Source: Thermopolyspora sp044507605 (GTDB lineage: Bacteria; Actinomycetota; Actinomycetes; Streptosporangiales; Streptosporangiaceae). From it: 64,000 nucleotides of DNA. This document shows, in pieces, positions 16,376-23,406 of the stretch (its first letter is position 1; every line of letters begins with the position of its first letter). The translations under genes and the position numbers were made by a program. The notes beneath the pieces were generated by a model, which did not search any database, had not been told where the DNA came from, and saw nothing but the letters and a program-made list of their open reading frames with translations. Where the stretch lies: contig JBIQJI010000012.1 of NCBI GenBank assembly GCA_044507605.1, positions 52,123 through 116,122 on the forward strand, read 5' to 3'.

Positions 16376-16948
16376 ATGGCCGATGCGGGTGTGAGGGCCG
16401 CCCGCCGCGACGATGTCGACGCGGTGACGAGCACCCAGATCAGGGCGTGGTCCTGCGCCTACCGCGGCTTCCTGCCCGAGGGCCCGCTGGAACAGATGAC
16501 CGGCGAGGCCGCCAGGCAGCTGTGGGTGCGCCAGTGGGATGAGGCGATCACCGCACCCCCCACGCCGCGCCACCGCGTGCTGGTCGCCGTCGAGCTGGGC
16601 GACGACGACGTCGCCGAGCCCTACCCCGGGCGCGAGCGCGTCGTCGGCCTCGCCTCGCACGCCCCGGCCGACGACCCCGACCTCGACCCCGCCAAGGCGG
16701 CCGAGCTGCTGACCCTGCTCATCGATCCCGACCACGTGCGGCGCGGCCACGCCAGCAGACTGCTCAACGCCACCGTCGACCACCTGCGCGACGACGGCTA
16801 CGCCACCGTGGTGACCTGGGTGTTCGCCGAGCAGCTGCCGATGCTGGCGTTCCTGGAGTCCGCCGGGTGGGCGGCCGACGACGCCGAGCGGGTGCTCGAC
16901 ATGGGCCGCCCCGTGCGCATGGTGCGGCTGGCGACCGACATAAGCTGA
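16376..16948 (+). CDS. GNAT-family N-acetyltransferase
   Basis: 190-residue acetyl-CoA-dependent acetyltransferase of unknown acceptor. The GNAT core is visible: N-terminal VRAARRDDVDAVTSTQIRAW, core motif A in LTLLIDPDHVRRGHASRLL (the R/Q-x-x-G-x-G/A acetyl-CoA loop) and motif B in ATVVTWVFAEQLPMLAFLESAGW. The ATG at 16376 follows AGGGGG with nine-base spacing and is preferred over an upstream TTG at 16367. It lies 39 bp after the CGNR gene and 86 bp before menA, all on the plus strand, so these three genes may form one operon without any obvious functional link. Confidence 0.85.
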   Translation: MADAGVRAARRDDVDAVTSTQIRAWSCAYRGFLPEGPLEQMTGEAARQLWVRQWDEAITAPPTPRHRVLVAVELGDDDVAEPYPGRERVVGLASHAPADDPDLDPAKAAELLTLLIDPDHVRRGHASRLLNATVDHLRDDGYATVVTWVFAEQLPMLAFLESAGWAADDAERVLDMGRPVRMVRLATDIS

Positions 16949-17034
16949 TCGTCGGCACTCGGCCCGATCAACCGGGCGCCCATCGCCAGGCGCCCGTGAC
17001 CAGGGGCCCATCGCACCGGGGAGAGGAAGACACG

Positions 17035-17904
17035 TTGGCGACACCAGCCCAGTGGGTGCAGGGCGCCCGGCCGCGCACCCTGCCGGCCGCGATCGTACCC
17101 GTCGTCATCGGCACCGCGGTGGCCCTGGCGTACGACGGCGCGGTCTGGTGGCGCGCCCTCGTGGCGCTGTTCGTGGCCCTCGCCCTGCAGGTGGGGGTCA
17201 ACTACGCCAACGACTACAGCGACGGCGTGCGCGGCACCGACGAGGCCCGGGTGGGGCCGCTGCGGCTCGTCGGCTCCAAGGCGGCCCGCCCGCGCGCGGT
17301 GCTGCTGGCCGCCATGCTGTGCTTCCTCGCCGCCGCCGTCGCCGGGCTCGCGCTCGTCGTGGCGACCGGGTCCTGGTGGCTGGTGCTGGTCGGGGCGCTC
17401 GCCATCGCCGCCGCCTGGTTCTACACCGGCGGCTCCCGGCCGTACGGCTACCGCGCCATGGGCGAGGTGTCGGTCTTCGTGTTCTTCGGGCTGGTGGCCG
17501 TGCTCGGCACGGCGTACGTGCAGCTGGAACGGCTGCCGTGGCTGGCGGTGGCCGCCGCAGTGCCGCCCGGGCTGCTGGCCTGCGCGCTGCTGGTCGTCAA
17601 CAACCTGCGCGACATCCCCACCGACGCGACGGCCGGCAAGCGCACCATGGCCGTCGTGCTCGGCGACGCCCGCACCCGGGTGCTCTACACCACGTGCCTG
17701 CTGGCGCCGTTCGCGATCGCCCTGGCCCTGGTGCCGTGGCATCCGTACACCGCGCTGATCCTGCTCGCCGTGCCGCTCGCCGTGGCCCCGGTGCGGGCCA
17801 TGCGCACCGGAGCCACCGGACCGGCCCTCGTGGCCACCCTGCAGCAGACCGGCAGGGTCCAGCTCGCCTTCGGCGCCCTGTTCGCCATCGCCCTCGCGCT
17901 GTGA
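17035..17904 (+). CDS. menA: 1,4-dihydroxy-2-naphthoate polyprenyltransferase
   Basis: 289-residue UbiA-superfamily integral membrane prenyltransferase that attaches the polyprenyl side chain to DHNA in menaquinone synthesis. Both Asp-rich prenyl-diphosphate motifs are present (NYANDYSDGVRGTDEARVG near residue 62 and NNLRDIPTDATAGKRT near 192), with about eight or nine hydrophobic spans. The start TTG at 17035 follows GAGAGGAAG and gives the conserved WVQGARPRTLPAA near the N-terminus; upstream frames without this site are unlikely. Convergent with dapB, separated by 48 bp. Other menaquinone genes are not in this window. Confidence 0.95.
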   Translation: MATPAQWVQGARPRTLPAAIVPVVIGTAVALAYDGAVWWRALVALFVALALQVGVNYANDYSDGVRGTDEARVGPLRLVGSKAARPRAVLLAAMLCFLAAAVAGLALVVATGSWWLVLVGALAIAAAWFYTGGSRPYGYRAMGEVSVFVFFGLVAVLGTAYVQLERLPWLAVAAAVPPGLLACALLVVNNLRDIPTDATAGKRTMAVVLGDARTRVLYTTCLLAPFAIALALVPWHPYTALILLAVPLAVAPVRAMRTGATGPALVATLQQTGRVQLAFGALFAIALAL

Positions 17905-17952
17905 ACGGGCCGCCGGAGCCCGCCGACCCCGGCTCGGCCCGCGCGGGCGGCC

Positions 17953-18690
17953 TCACAGGTCCAGCAGATGCTCCAGGCCCACCGTGAGGCCGGGCAGGTC
18001 GCGCACGCGGCGGACTCCCAGCAGCACACCGGGGGTGAAAGAGGCGCGGTTCATCGTGTCGTGGCGGATCGTCAAGGTCTCGCCCCCGCCCCCGAGCAGG
18101 ACCTGCTGGTGGGCGATCAGCGCGGCCAGGCGCACGGAGTGGACGTGCACGCCCTCGACGTCGGCGCCCCGCGCGCCGTCGAGCTGAGCGGTGGTCGCGT
18201 CGGGCGAAGGGCCCCGGCCGGCCTTGCGGCGGGCCTCGGCGATCAGCTCGGCGGTGCGGCGGGCGGTGCCCGAGGGGGCGTCGGCCTTGTTGGGGTGATG
18301 CAGCTCGATGACCTCGACGGAGTCGAAGTAGCGGGCCGCCTGCTGGGCGAAGTGCATCATGAGCACCGCCCCGATGCCGAAGTTGGGCGCGATCAACGCG
18401 TTGACCCCGGGATGCTCGGCGAGCCAGCCGCGCACCGTGTCGAGGCGGGCGGCGTCGAAGCCCGTGGTGCCGACCACCGGGTGCACACCGTGGGAGATGA
18501 GCCAGTGCAGGTTGTCCATCACGACGTCGGGATGGGTGAAGTCGACCGCCACCTCGGCGGCCGTCAACGGCTCCCGCTCGTCGTCTTTGTCGACGGCCGC
18601 GACCAGCTCCATGTCGTCGGCCGCCTCGACCGCCCTGCACACTTCCGCACCGACGCGCCCCTTGGCGCCCAGAACTCCAACGCGAATCAC
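17953..18690 (-). CDS. dapB: 4-hydroxy-tetrahydrodipicolinate reductase
   Basis: 245-residue NAD(P)H-dependent reductase of the lysine/diaminopimelate pathway, acting directly after DapA. The Rossmann loop GVLGAKGRVG is at the N-terminus. The catalytic and substrate signature ELHHPNKADAPSGTA is present in the middle, and the C-terminal domain carries the expected TIRHDTMNRASFTPG segment. The GTG at 18690 gives the usual family N-terminus (VIRVGVLGAKG), so longer upstream frames are rejected. It is 142 bp downstream of the M16 peptidase gene on the same strand, in the conserved actinobacterial order pnp-M16-dapB. Confidence 0.97.
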   Translation of the reverse strand: MIRVGVLGAKGRVGAEVCRAVEAADDMELVAAVDKDDEREPLTAAEVAVDFTHPDVVMDNLHWLISHGVHPVVGTTGFDAARLDTVRGWLAEHPGVNALIAPNFGIGAVLMMHFAQQAARYFDSVEVIELHHPNKADAPSGTARRTAELIAEARRKAGRGPSPDATTAQLDGARGADVEGVHVHSVRLAALIAHQQVLLGGGGETLTIRHDTMNRASFTPGVLLGVRRVRDLPGLTVGLEHLLDL

Positions 18691-18832
18691 GAGGCACAAG
18701 CGTACCGGCCCGGGCGAGCCACGGCCCGCCCCGTGACCGGCCCGGGGGAACGATGCCGCCCGAGCCGGTGCGCGAACCCGCGGCCCGGCCGACGGACGAC
18801 CGGCGGGTGGCCGCACGATGGCCGGCAGGCGG

Positions 18833-20155
18833 TCAGGAGATGGCGGCGGAGAAGTCGCGCCCCTCGTAGGGGCCGATGACGGCCAGGGTCATGGGTCGGG
18901 TGAGAATGTCGGCGGCGACGGCGGCCAGGTCGTCGGCGGTGACCGCGTCGATGCGGGCCAGCACCTCGTCGACCGGCATCAGGCTTTCGTACACCAGCTC
19001 GCTCTTGCCGATGCGGGACATGCGCGACCCGGTGTCCTCCAGGCCGAGCACCAGCCCGCCGCGCATCTGGCCCTTGCCGCGCTCGATCTCGTCGTCGGCG
19101 ATGCCGCCCGCCAGCACGGCCGCGATCTGCTCGCGGCAGATCGCCAGCACGTCGTCGATCTTCGACGGCAGGCAGCCGACGTAGATGCCGAACTGGCCGG
19201 TGTCGGCGTACTGGGAGGTGTAGCTGTAGGCCGAGTAGGCGAGCCCGCGCTTCTCCCGGATCTCCTGGAACAGCCGCGACGACATGCCGCCGCCGAACGC
19301 GGCGTTCAGCACCCCGAGCGCGAACCGGCGGTCGTCGGTGCGGGGCAGCCCGGTCGTGCCGAGCACCAGGTTGGCCTGCTCGGTGGGCCGGTCGACGACC
19401 CGGACCCCCGAACGCTGCGCCACGCCCGGCCCGGACAGCCGGGGCGCCGCCGGCTCGGCGTCGCCGCCGAGCGCGCCGGCCCGGTCGTAGGCGGTGGCCA
19501 CCAGCTCGACCACCCGCTCGTGCGAGACGTTGCCCGCGACCGACACGACCGTGTGCGGCGGCCGGTAGAAGCGGCGGTAGTACTCCGCGATGCGATCACG
19601 GGTGAGCGCGCCGATCGACTCCTCGGTGCCGAGAATGGGACGGCCGATCGGCGTGTCGCCGTACAGCTCGGCCGAGAACTGCTCGTGCACCACGTCGGAG
19701 GGGTCGTCGTCGTGCATGGCGATCTCTTCGAGGATCACCCCGCGCTCGGACTCGACGTCGTCGTGGGCGATGGTCGACGAGGTGACCACGTCGGCGAGCA
19801 CGTCGATGGCGAGCGGCAGGTCCTCGTCGAGCACCCGCGCGTAGTAGCAGGTGTACTCCTTGGCGGTGAACGCGTTGATCTCACCGCCGATGCCCTCGAT
19901 CGCCGCCGAGATCTCCAGCGCGTCGCGGGTCGGGGTGCCCTTGAACAGCAGGTGCTCGAGAAAGTGCGTGGCACCCATGTGCTCGGGCGCCTCGTCGCGC
20001 GAGCCGATGCCGACCCACATGCCGATGGCGACCGATCGCACGCCCGGCATGGTCTCGGTCACCACCCGCAGCCCGCCGGGCAGGACGGTGCGCCGGACGA
20101 TGCCGGCGCCGTCCTGCCCGTCGTACAGGGTGATGGTGTCGAGCGTGGCCGTCAC
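18833..20155 (-). CDS. M16-family zinc metallopeptidase (processing-peptidase-like)
   Basis: 440-residue pitrilysin-family peptidase. The inverted zinc motif HFLEH (HxxEH) occurs near residue 64, with the distal glutamate in RGVILEEIAMHDDDPSD, followed by the non-catalytic second half containing the R/Y motif region (EIREKRGLAYSAYSYTSQYADTG). Bacterial members resemble mitochondrial processing peptidase beta. The in vivo substrate in actinomycetes is not established. The GTG at 20155 has a good GGAGGG site. It lies 37 bp after pnp and is probably transcribed with it; this pnp-M16-dapB order is widely conserved. Confidence 0.93.
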   Translation of the reverse strand: MTATLDTITLYDGQDGAGIVRRTVLPGGLRVVTETMPGVRSVAIGMWVGIGSRDEAPEHMGATHFLEHLLFKGTPTRDALEISAAIEGIGGEINAFTAKEYTCYYARVLDEDLPLAIDVLADVVTSSTIAHDDVESERGVILEEIAMHDDDPSDVVHEQFSAELYGDTPIGRPILGTEESIGALTRDRIAEYYRRFYRPPHTVVSVAGNVSHERVVELVATAYDRAGALGGDAEPAAPRLSGPGVAQRSGVRVVDRPTEQANLVLGTTGLPRTDDRRFALGVLNAAFGGGMSSRLFQEIREKRGLAYSAYSYTSQYADTGQFGIYVGCLPSKIDDVLAICREQIAAVLAGGIADDEIERGKGQMRGGLVLGLEDTGSRMSRIGKSELVYESLMPVDEVLARIDAVTADDLAAVAADILTRPMTLAVIGPYEGRDFSAAIS

Positions 20156-20192
20156 GAGCCCTCCCTCGCCGGCCCCGCGTGGGACGCCCGGC

Positions 20193-22508
20193 TCACGAGT
20201 TGCGCTCGTCGCGGCCGCCGCGGGTGCGGGTGCGGCGCCTCTCGGACCGCTCGCCCCGGCCGGTGCGGGGCTCGTCGCCTTCCGCCGCGGAGCCGGCCCC
20301 CTCACCGCCCTCGGCCGCGGCGCCCTCCTTGGCGGCGGCGGCCTCGACGACCTCGACCGGCACGAGAGACAGCTTGCCGCGCGAGTCGATCTCGGCGATC
20401 TCGACCTGGATCTTCTCGCCGACGCTCATGACGTCCTCGACGTTCTCGATGCGCTTGCCGCCGTGCAGCTTGCGGATCTGCGAGACGTGCAGCAGGCCGT
20501 CCTTGCCGGGCAGCAGCGACACGAACGCGCCGAACGTGGTGGTCTTGACGACGGTGCCGAGGAACCGCTCGCCGACCTCCGGCATGTGCGGGTTCGCGAT
20601 CGCGTTGATCGCCTGCCGCGCGGCCTCGGCGGACGGGCCGTCGGTGGCGCCGACGTAGATGGTGCCGTCGTCCTCGATCGTGATGTCGGCGCCGGTGTCG
20701 TCCTGGATCGAGTTGATCATCTTGCCCTTGGGGCCGATGACCTCGCCGATCTTGTCGACCGGGACCTTGATCGTGATGATCCGCGGCGCGTTCGGGCTCA
20801 TCTCGGCGGGCGCCTCGATGGCCTCCTGCATCACGTCCAGGATCGCCAGGCGCGCGCCCTTGGCCTGCTTCAGCGCGGCGCCCAGCACCGAGGCGGGGAT
20901 GCCGTCGAGCTTGGTGTCGAGCTGCAGCGCGGTGATCAGGTCGCGGGTGCCGGCGACCTTGAAGTCCATGTCGCCGAAGGCGTCCTCGGCGCCGAGGATG
21001 TCGGTCAGCGTGACGTACTCGCCGCCCTCGTAGATGAGGCCCATGGCGATGCCGGCCACCATCTCCTTCAGCGGCACGCCGGCGTCGAGCAGCGCCATCG
21101 TGGAGGCGCAGACCGAGCCCATCGAGGTCGAGCCGTTGGACCCCACGGCCTCCGACACCTGACGGATGGCGTAGGGGAACTCCTCGCGGCTCGGCAGCAC
21201 CGGGATCAGCGCCCGCTCGGCCAGCGCGCCGTGACCGATCTCGCGGCGCTTGGGCGAGCCGACCCGGCCGGTCTCACCGGTGGAGTAGGGCGGCATGTTG
21301 TAGTTGTGCATGTAGCGCTTGGTGCGCTCGGGGTTGAGCGTGTCGATCATCTGCTCCATGCGCAGCATGTTCAGAGTCGTCACGCCCAGGATCTGGGTCT
21401 CGCCGCGCTCGAACAGTGCCGAGCCGTGCACCCGCGGCACCACGTGGACCTCGGCGCTGAGCTGCCTGATGTCCTTGACGCCGCGGCCGTCGATGCGCAC
21501 CCCCTCATTGATGATGCGCTCGCGGATCAGCTTCTTGGTGAGCGCCCGGAACGCCGCCGAGAGCTCCTTCTCGCGGCCCTCGAAGTCGGCGAGCAGCTTC
21601 TCGGCGGCCAGCGCCTTGACGCGGTCGAGCTCGGCCTCGCGCTCCTGCTTGCCGGCGATGGTCAGCGCCGACGCCAGCTCGCTGCCGATCGCGCCGGCGA
21701 CGGCCTCGTAGGCGTCGTCCTGGTAGTCGACGAAGATGGGGTACTCGGCGGTCTCCTTGCCGGCGACACCGGCCAGCCGCGACTGCGCCTCGCACAGCAC
21801 CTTGATGAACGGCTTGGCGGCGTCGAGGCCGGCGCCGACGGTCTCCTCGGTGGGGGCGACGGCGCCCTCACGCACCAGCTTCAAGGTGTCTCGGGTCGAC
21901 TCGGCCTCGACCATCATGATCGCGACGTCGCCGTCGGGCAGCACCCGGCCGGCCACGACCATGTCGAAGGTCGCGCCCTCCAGCTCGGAGTGGGTCGGGA
22001 ACGCCACCCACTGCCCGTTGATCAGCGCGACGCGCACACCGCCGATCGGCCCGGAGAAGGGCAGCCCGGCGAGCTGGGTGGACATGGACGCGGCGTTGAT
22101 GGCCACCACGTCGTACAGGTGGTCGGGGTGCAGCGCCAGGACGGTCGCCACGATCTGGATCTCGTTGCGCAGCCCCTTGACGAAGCTCGGGCGCAGCGGC
22201 CGGTCGATCAGCCGGCAGGTCAGGATGGCGTCCTCGGACGGACGGCCCTCACGGCGGAAGAACGAGCCGGGGATGCGGCCCGCGGCGTACATGCGCTCCT
22301 CGACGTCGACGGTGAGCGGGAAGAAGTCGAGGCTCTCCTTGGGCTGCTTGGACGCCGTGGTGGCGGACAGGACCATCGTGTCGTCGTCGAGGTAGACGAC
22401 GGCACTGCCGGCCGCCTGACGGGCGAGCCGCCCGGTCTCGAAACGAATGGTGCGTGTGCCGAACGAGCCGTTGTCGATCACGGCTTCTGTGCTGTGGACA
22501 CCCTCCAC
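20193..22508 (-). CDS. pnp: Polyribonucleotide nucleotidyltransferase (PNPase)
   Basis: 771-residue phosphorolytic 3'-to-5' exoribonuclease and RNA-tailing enzyme. Domain order: RNase PH-like 1 (about 10-150), helical linker, RNase PH-like 2 (about 345-580; FPYAIRQVSEAVGSNGSTSMGSV), KH (about 600-660; KVPVDKIGEVIGPKGKMI) and S1 (about 670-745; GERFLGTVVKTTTFGAFVSLLPGKDGLLHVS), ending in an Arg/Gly-rich tail. The GTG at 22508 is set by a textbook AAGGAGGT a few bases upstream. It lies downstream of rpsO across a 447-bp gap with a long hairpin, the arrangement known from Streptomyces, where readthrough and RNase III processing control pnp. Confidence 0.97.
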   Translation of the reverse strand: MEGVHSTEAVIDNGSFGTRTIRFETGRLARQAAGSAVVYLDDDTMVLSATTASKQPKESLDFFPLTVDVEERMYAAGRIPGSFFRREGRPSEDAILTCRLIDRPLRPSFVKGLRNEIQIVATVLALHPDHLYDVVAINAASMSTQLAGLPFSGPIGGVRVALINGQWVAFPTHSELEGATFDMVVAGRVLPDGDVAIMMVEAESTRDTLKLVREGAVAPTEETVGAGLDAAKPFIKVLCEAQSRLAGVAGKETAEYPIFVDYQDDAYEAVAGAIGSELASALTIAGKQEREAELDRVKALAAEKLLADFEGREKELSAAFRALTKKLIRERIINEGVRIDGRGVKDIRQLSAEVHVVPRVHGSALFERGETQILGVTTLNMLRMEQMIDTLNPERTKRYMHNYNMPPYSTGETGRVGSPKRREIGHGALAERALIPVLPSREEFPYAIRQVSEAVGSNGSTSMGSVCASTMALLDAGVPLKEMVAGIAMGLIYEGGEYVTLTDILGAEDAFGDMDFKVAGTRDLITALQLDTKLDGIPASVLGAALKQAKGARLAILDVMQEAIEAPAEMSPNAPRIITIKVPVDKIGEVIGPKGKMINSIQDDTGADITIEDDGTIYVGATDGPSAEAARQAINAIANPHMPEVGERFLGTVVKTTTFGAFVSLLPGKDGLLHVSQIRKLHGGKRIENVEDVMSVGEKIQVEIAEIDSRGKLSLVPVEVVEAAAAKEGAAAEGGEGAGSAAEGDEPRTGRGERSERRRTRTRGGRDERNS

Positions 22509-22955
22509 GGGGGACCTCCTTCTCGGGTCGGTCTCCCGCATCCGTGTTCGTGCGCCACTCCCCGTCTGGTGCGGTGCCGGTCTTCGATCGAAGCACCCGG
22601 TCTGTGCGACCCCGCCCGCCTGCGTGCGGACCGGCGGGCCGCGGAACATCCGGAAGCCACTACCGAGGACCGGCCCTGAGACGCCGCGGGACACGCGTGC
22701 GGACGCGGGGTTGTTCTCGGCTATGCGATTGTCGATTCAGTCATCTGTTATTCAGTTATCAAACCAGGGTCGGATGCCGGACGCGACGCGCCGAGGTGAC
22801 TCGCTGGGGATCCGTTGACCCCGATATGGAGTGGGCCCGATACGGCTAGGGAGCGACTCCGGGCCGCTCCCTAGCCACACTATCGGCACCACGACCGTGG
22901 GGCACCATTGCCGCGGTGCCCGCCGGCGAACCCCGTCACAGGGCCCGCCCGCAGA
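22509..22955. other. rpsO-pnp intergenic leader
   Basis: This 447-bp region holds no gene. It contains the pnp Shine-Dalgarno (AAGGAGGT) at its left end, an AT-rich segment at 22720-22760 with the minus-strand direct repeat ACTGAAT separated by 13 bp (a likely pnp promoter zone), and the strong hairpin at 22844-22876 that follows rpsO. Confidence 0.55.
22844..22876 (-). terminator. rpsO-pnp intergenic hairpin
   Basis: A perfect 12-bp stem (GGCTAGGGAGCG / CGCTCCCTAGCC) with a 9-nt loop lies 79 bp after the rpsO stop. It has no T-tract, so it may act as a leaky terminator and as a double-stranded RNase III target within the readthrough rpsO-pnp mRNA, as described for the corresponding hairpin in Streptomyces. 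Confidence 0.65.
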
Positions 22956-23225
22956 CTATCGGCGCAGGCCCAGCCGCTCGATGAGCGAGCGGTAGCGCTG
23001 GATGTCCTTGCTCGCGAGGTACTTCAGCAGGCGGCGGCGACGGCCGACCAGCAGCAGCAGCCCGCGGCGGCTGTGGTGATCGTGCTTGTGGGTCTTCAGG
23101 TGCTCGGTGAGCTCGCTGATGCGCTTGGTCAGCAGCGCCACCTGCACCTCGGGCGATCCGGTGTCACCTTCGCCGGTGCCGTACTCTTCGATGATCTGCT
23201 TTTTCGCGGCGGTGTCGAGCGACAC
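22956..23225 (-). CDS. rpsO: 30S ribosomal protein S15
   Basis: 89-residue primary 16S rRNA-binding protein of the small-subunit platform. The whole family signature is visible: SLDTAAKKQIIEEYG, TGSPEVQVALLTKRISELTEH, the LKTHKHDHHSRRGLL rRNA-binding loop and RRRRLLKYLASKDIQRY. The GTG at 23225 is preceded by AAAGGAGA. It is transcribed toward pnp, the common bacterial order. The 5' leader contains an inverted repeat that may be an autoregulatory S15-binding element. Confidence 0.98.
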   Translation of the reverse strand: MSLDTAAKKQIIEEYGTGEGDTGSPEVQVALLTKRISELTEHLKTHKHDHHSRRGLLLLVGRRRRLLKYLASKDIQRYRSLIERLGLRR

Positions 23226-23249
23226 GGCTCTCCTTTGATTTTTCCTATG

Positions 23250-23294
23250 GGCACACATGAACAGGTGAAATGCCTTCGAACGACCGTGTGTGCC
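23250..23294 (-). promoter_or_regulatory. Candidate S15 autoregulatory leader hairpin
   Basis: GGCACACA and TGTGTGCC form an 8-bp stem closing a 29-nt loop, ending 25 nt before the rpsO start. S15 represses its own translation through leader structures in several phyla, including actinobacteria. This hairpin is in the right place, but I cannot confirm that it matches the described actinobacterial motif. Confidence 0.4.
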
Positions 23295-23406
23295 TACAGT
23301 CGCCGGGAGGAGCCGGCGGGCAGCGCAACGCCGCCGATACTGAGCCGACACGTAAGGCTACCATTGCCCTTGCGGCGCCCGCACGCCCGCGAGTCGGTCT
23401 CCGGAA

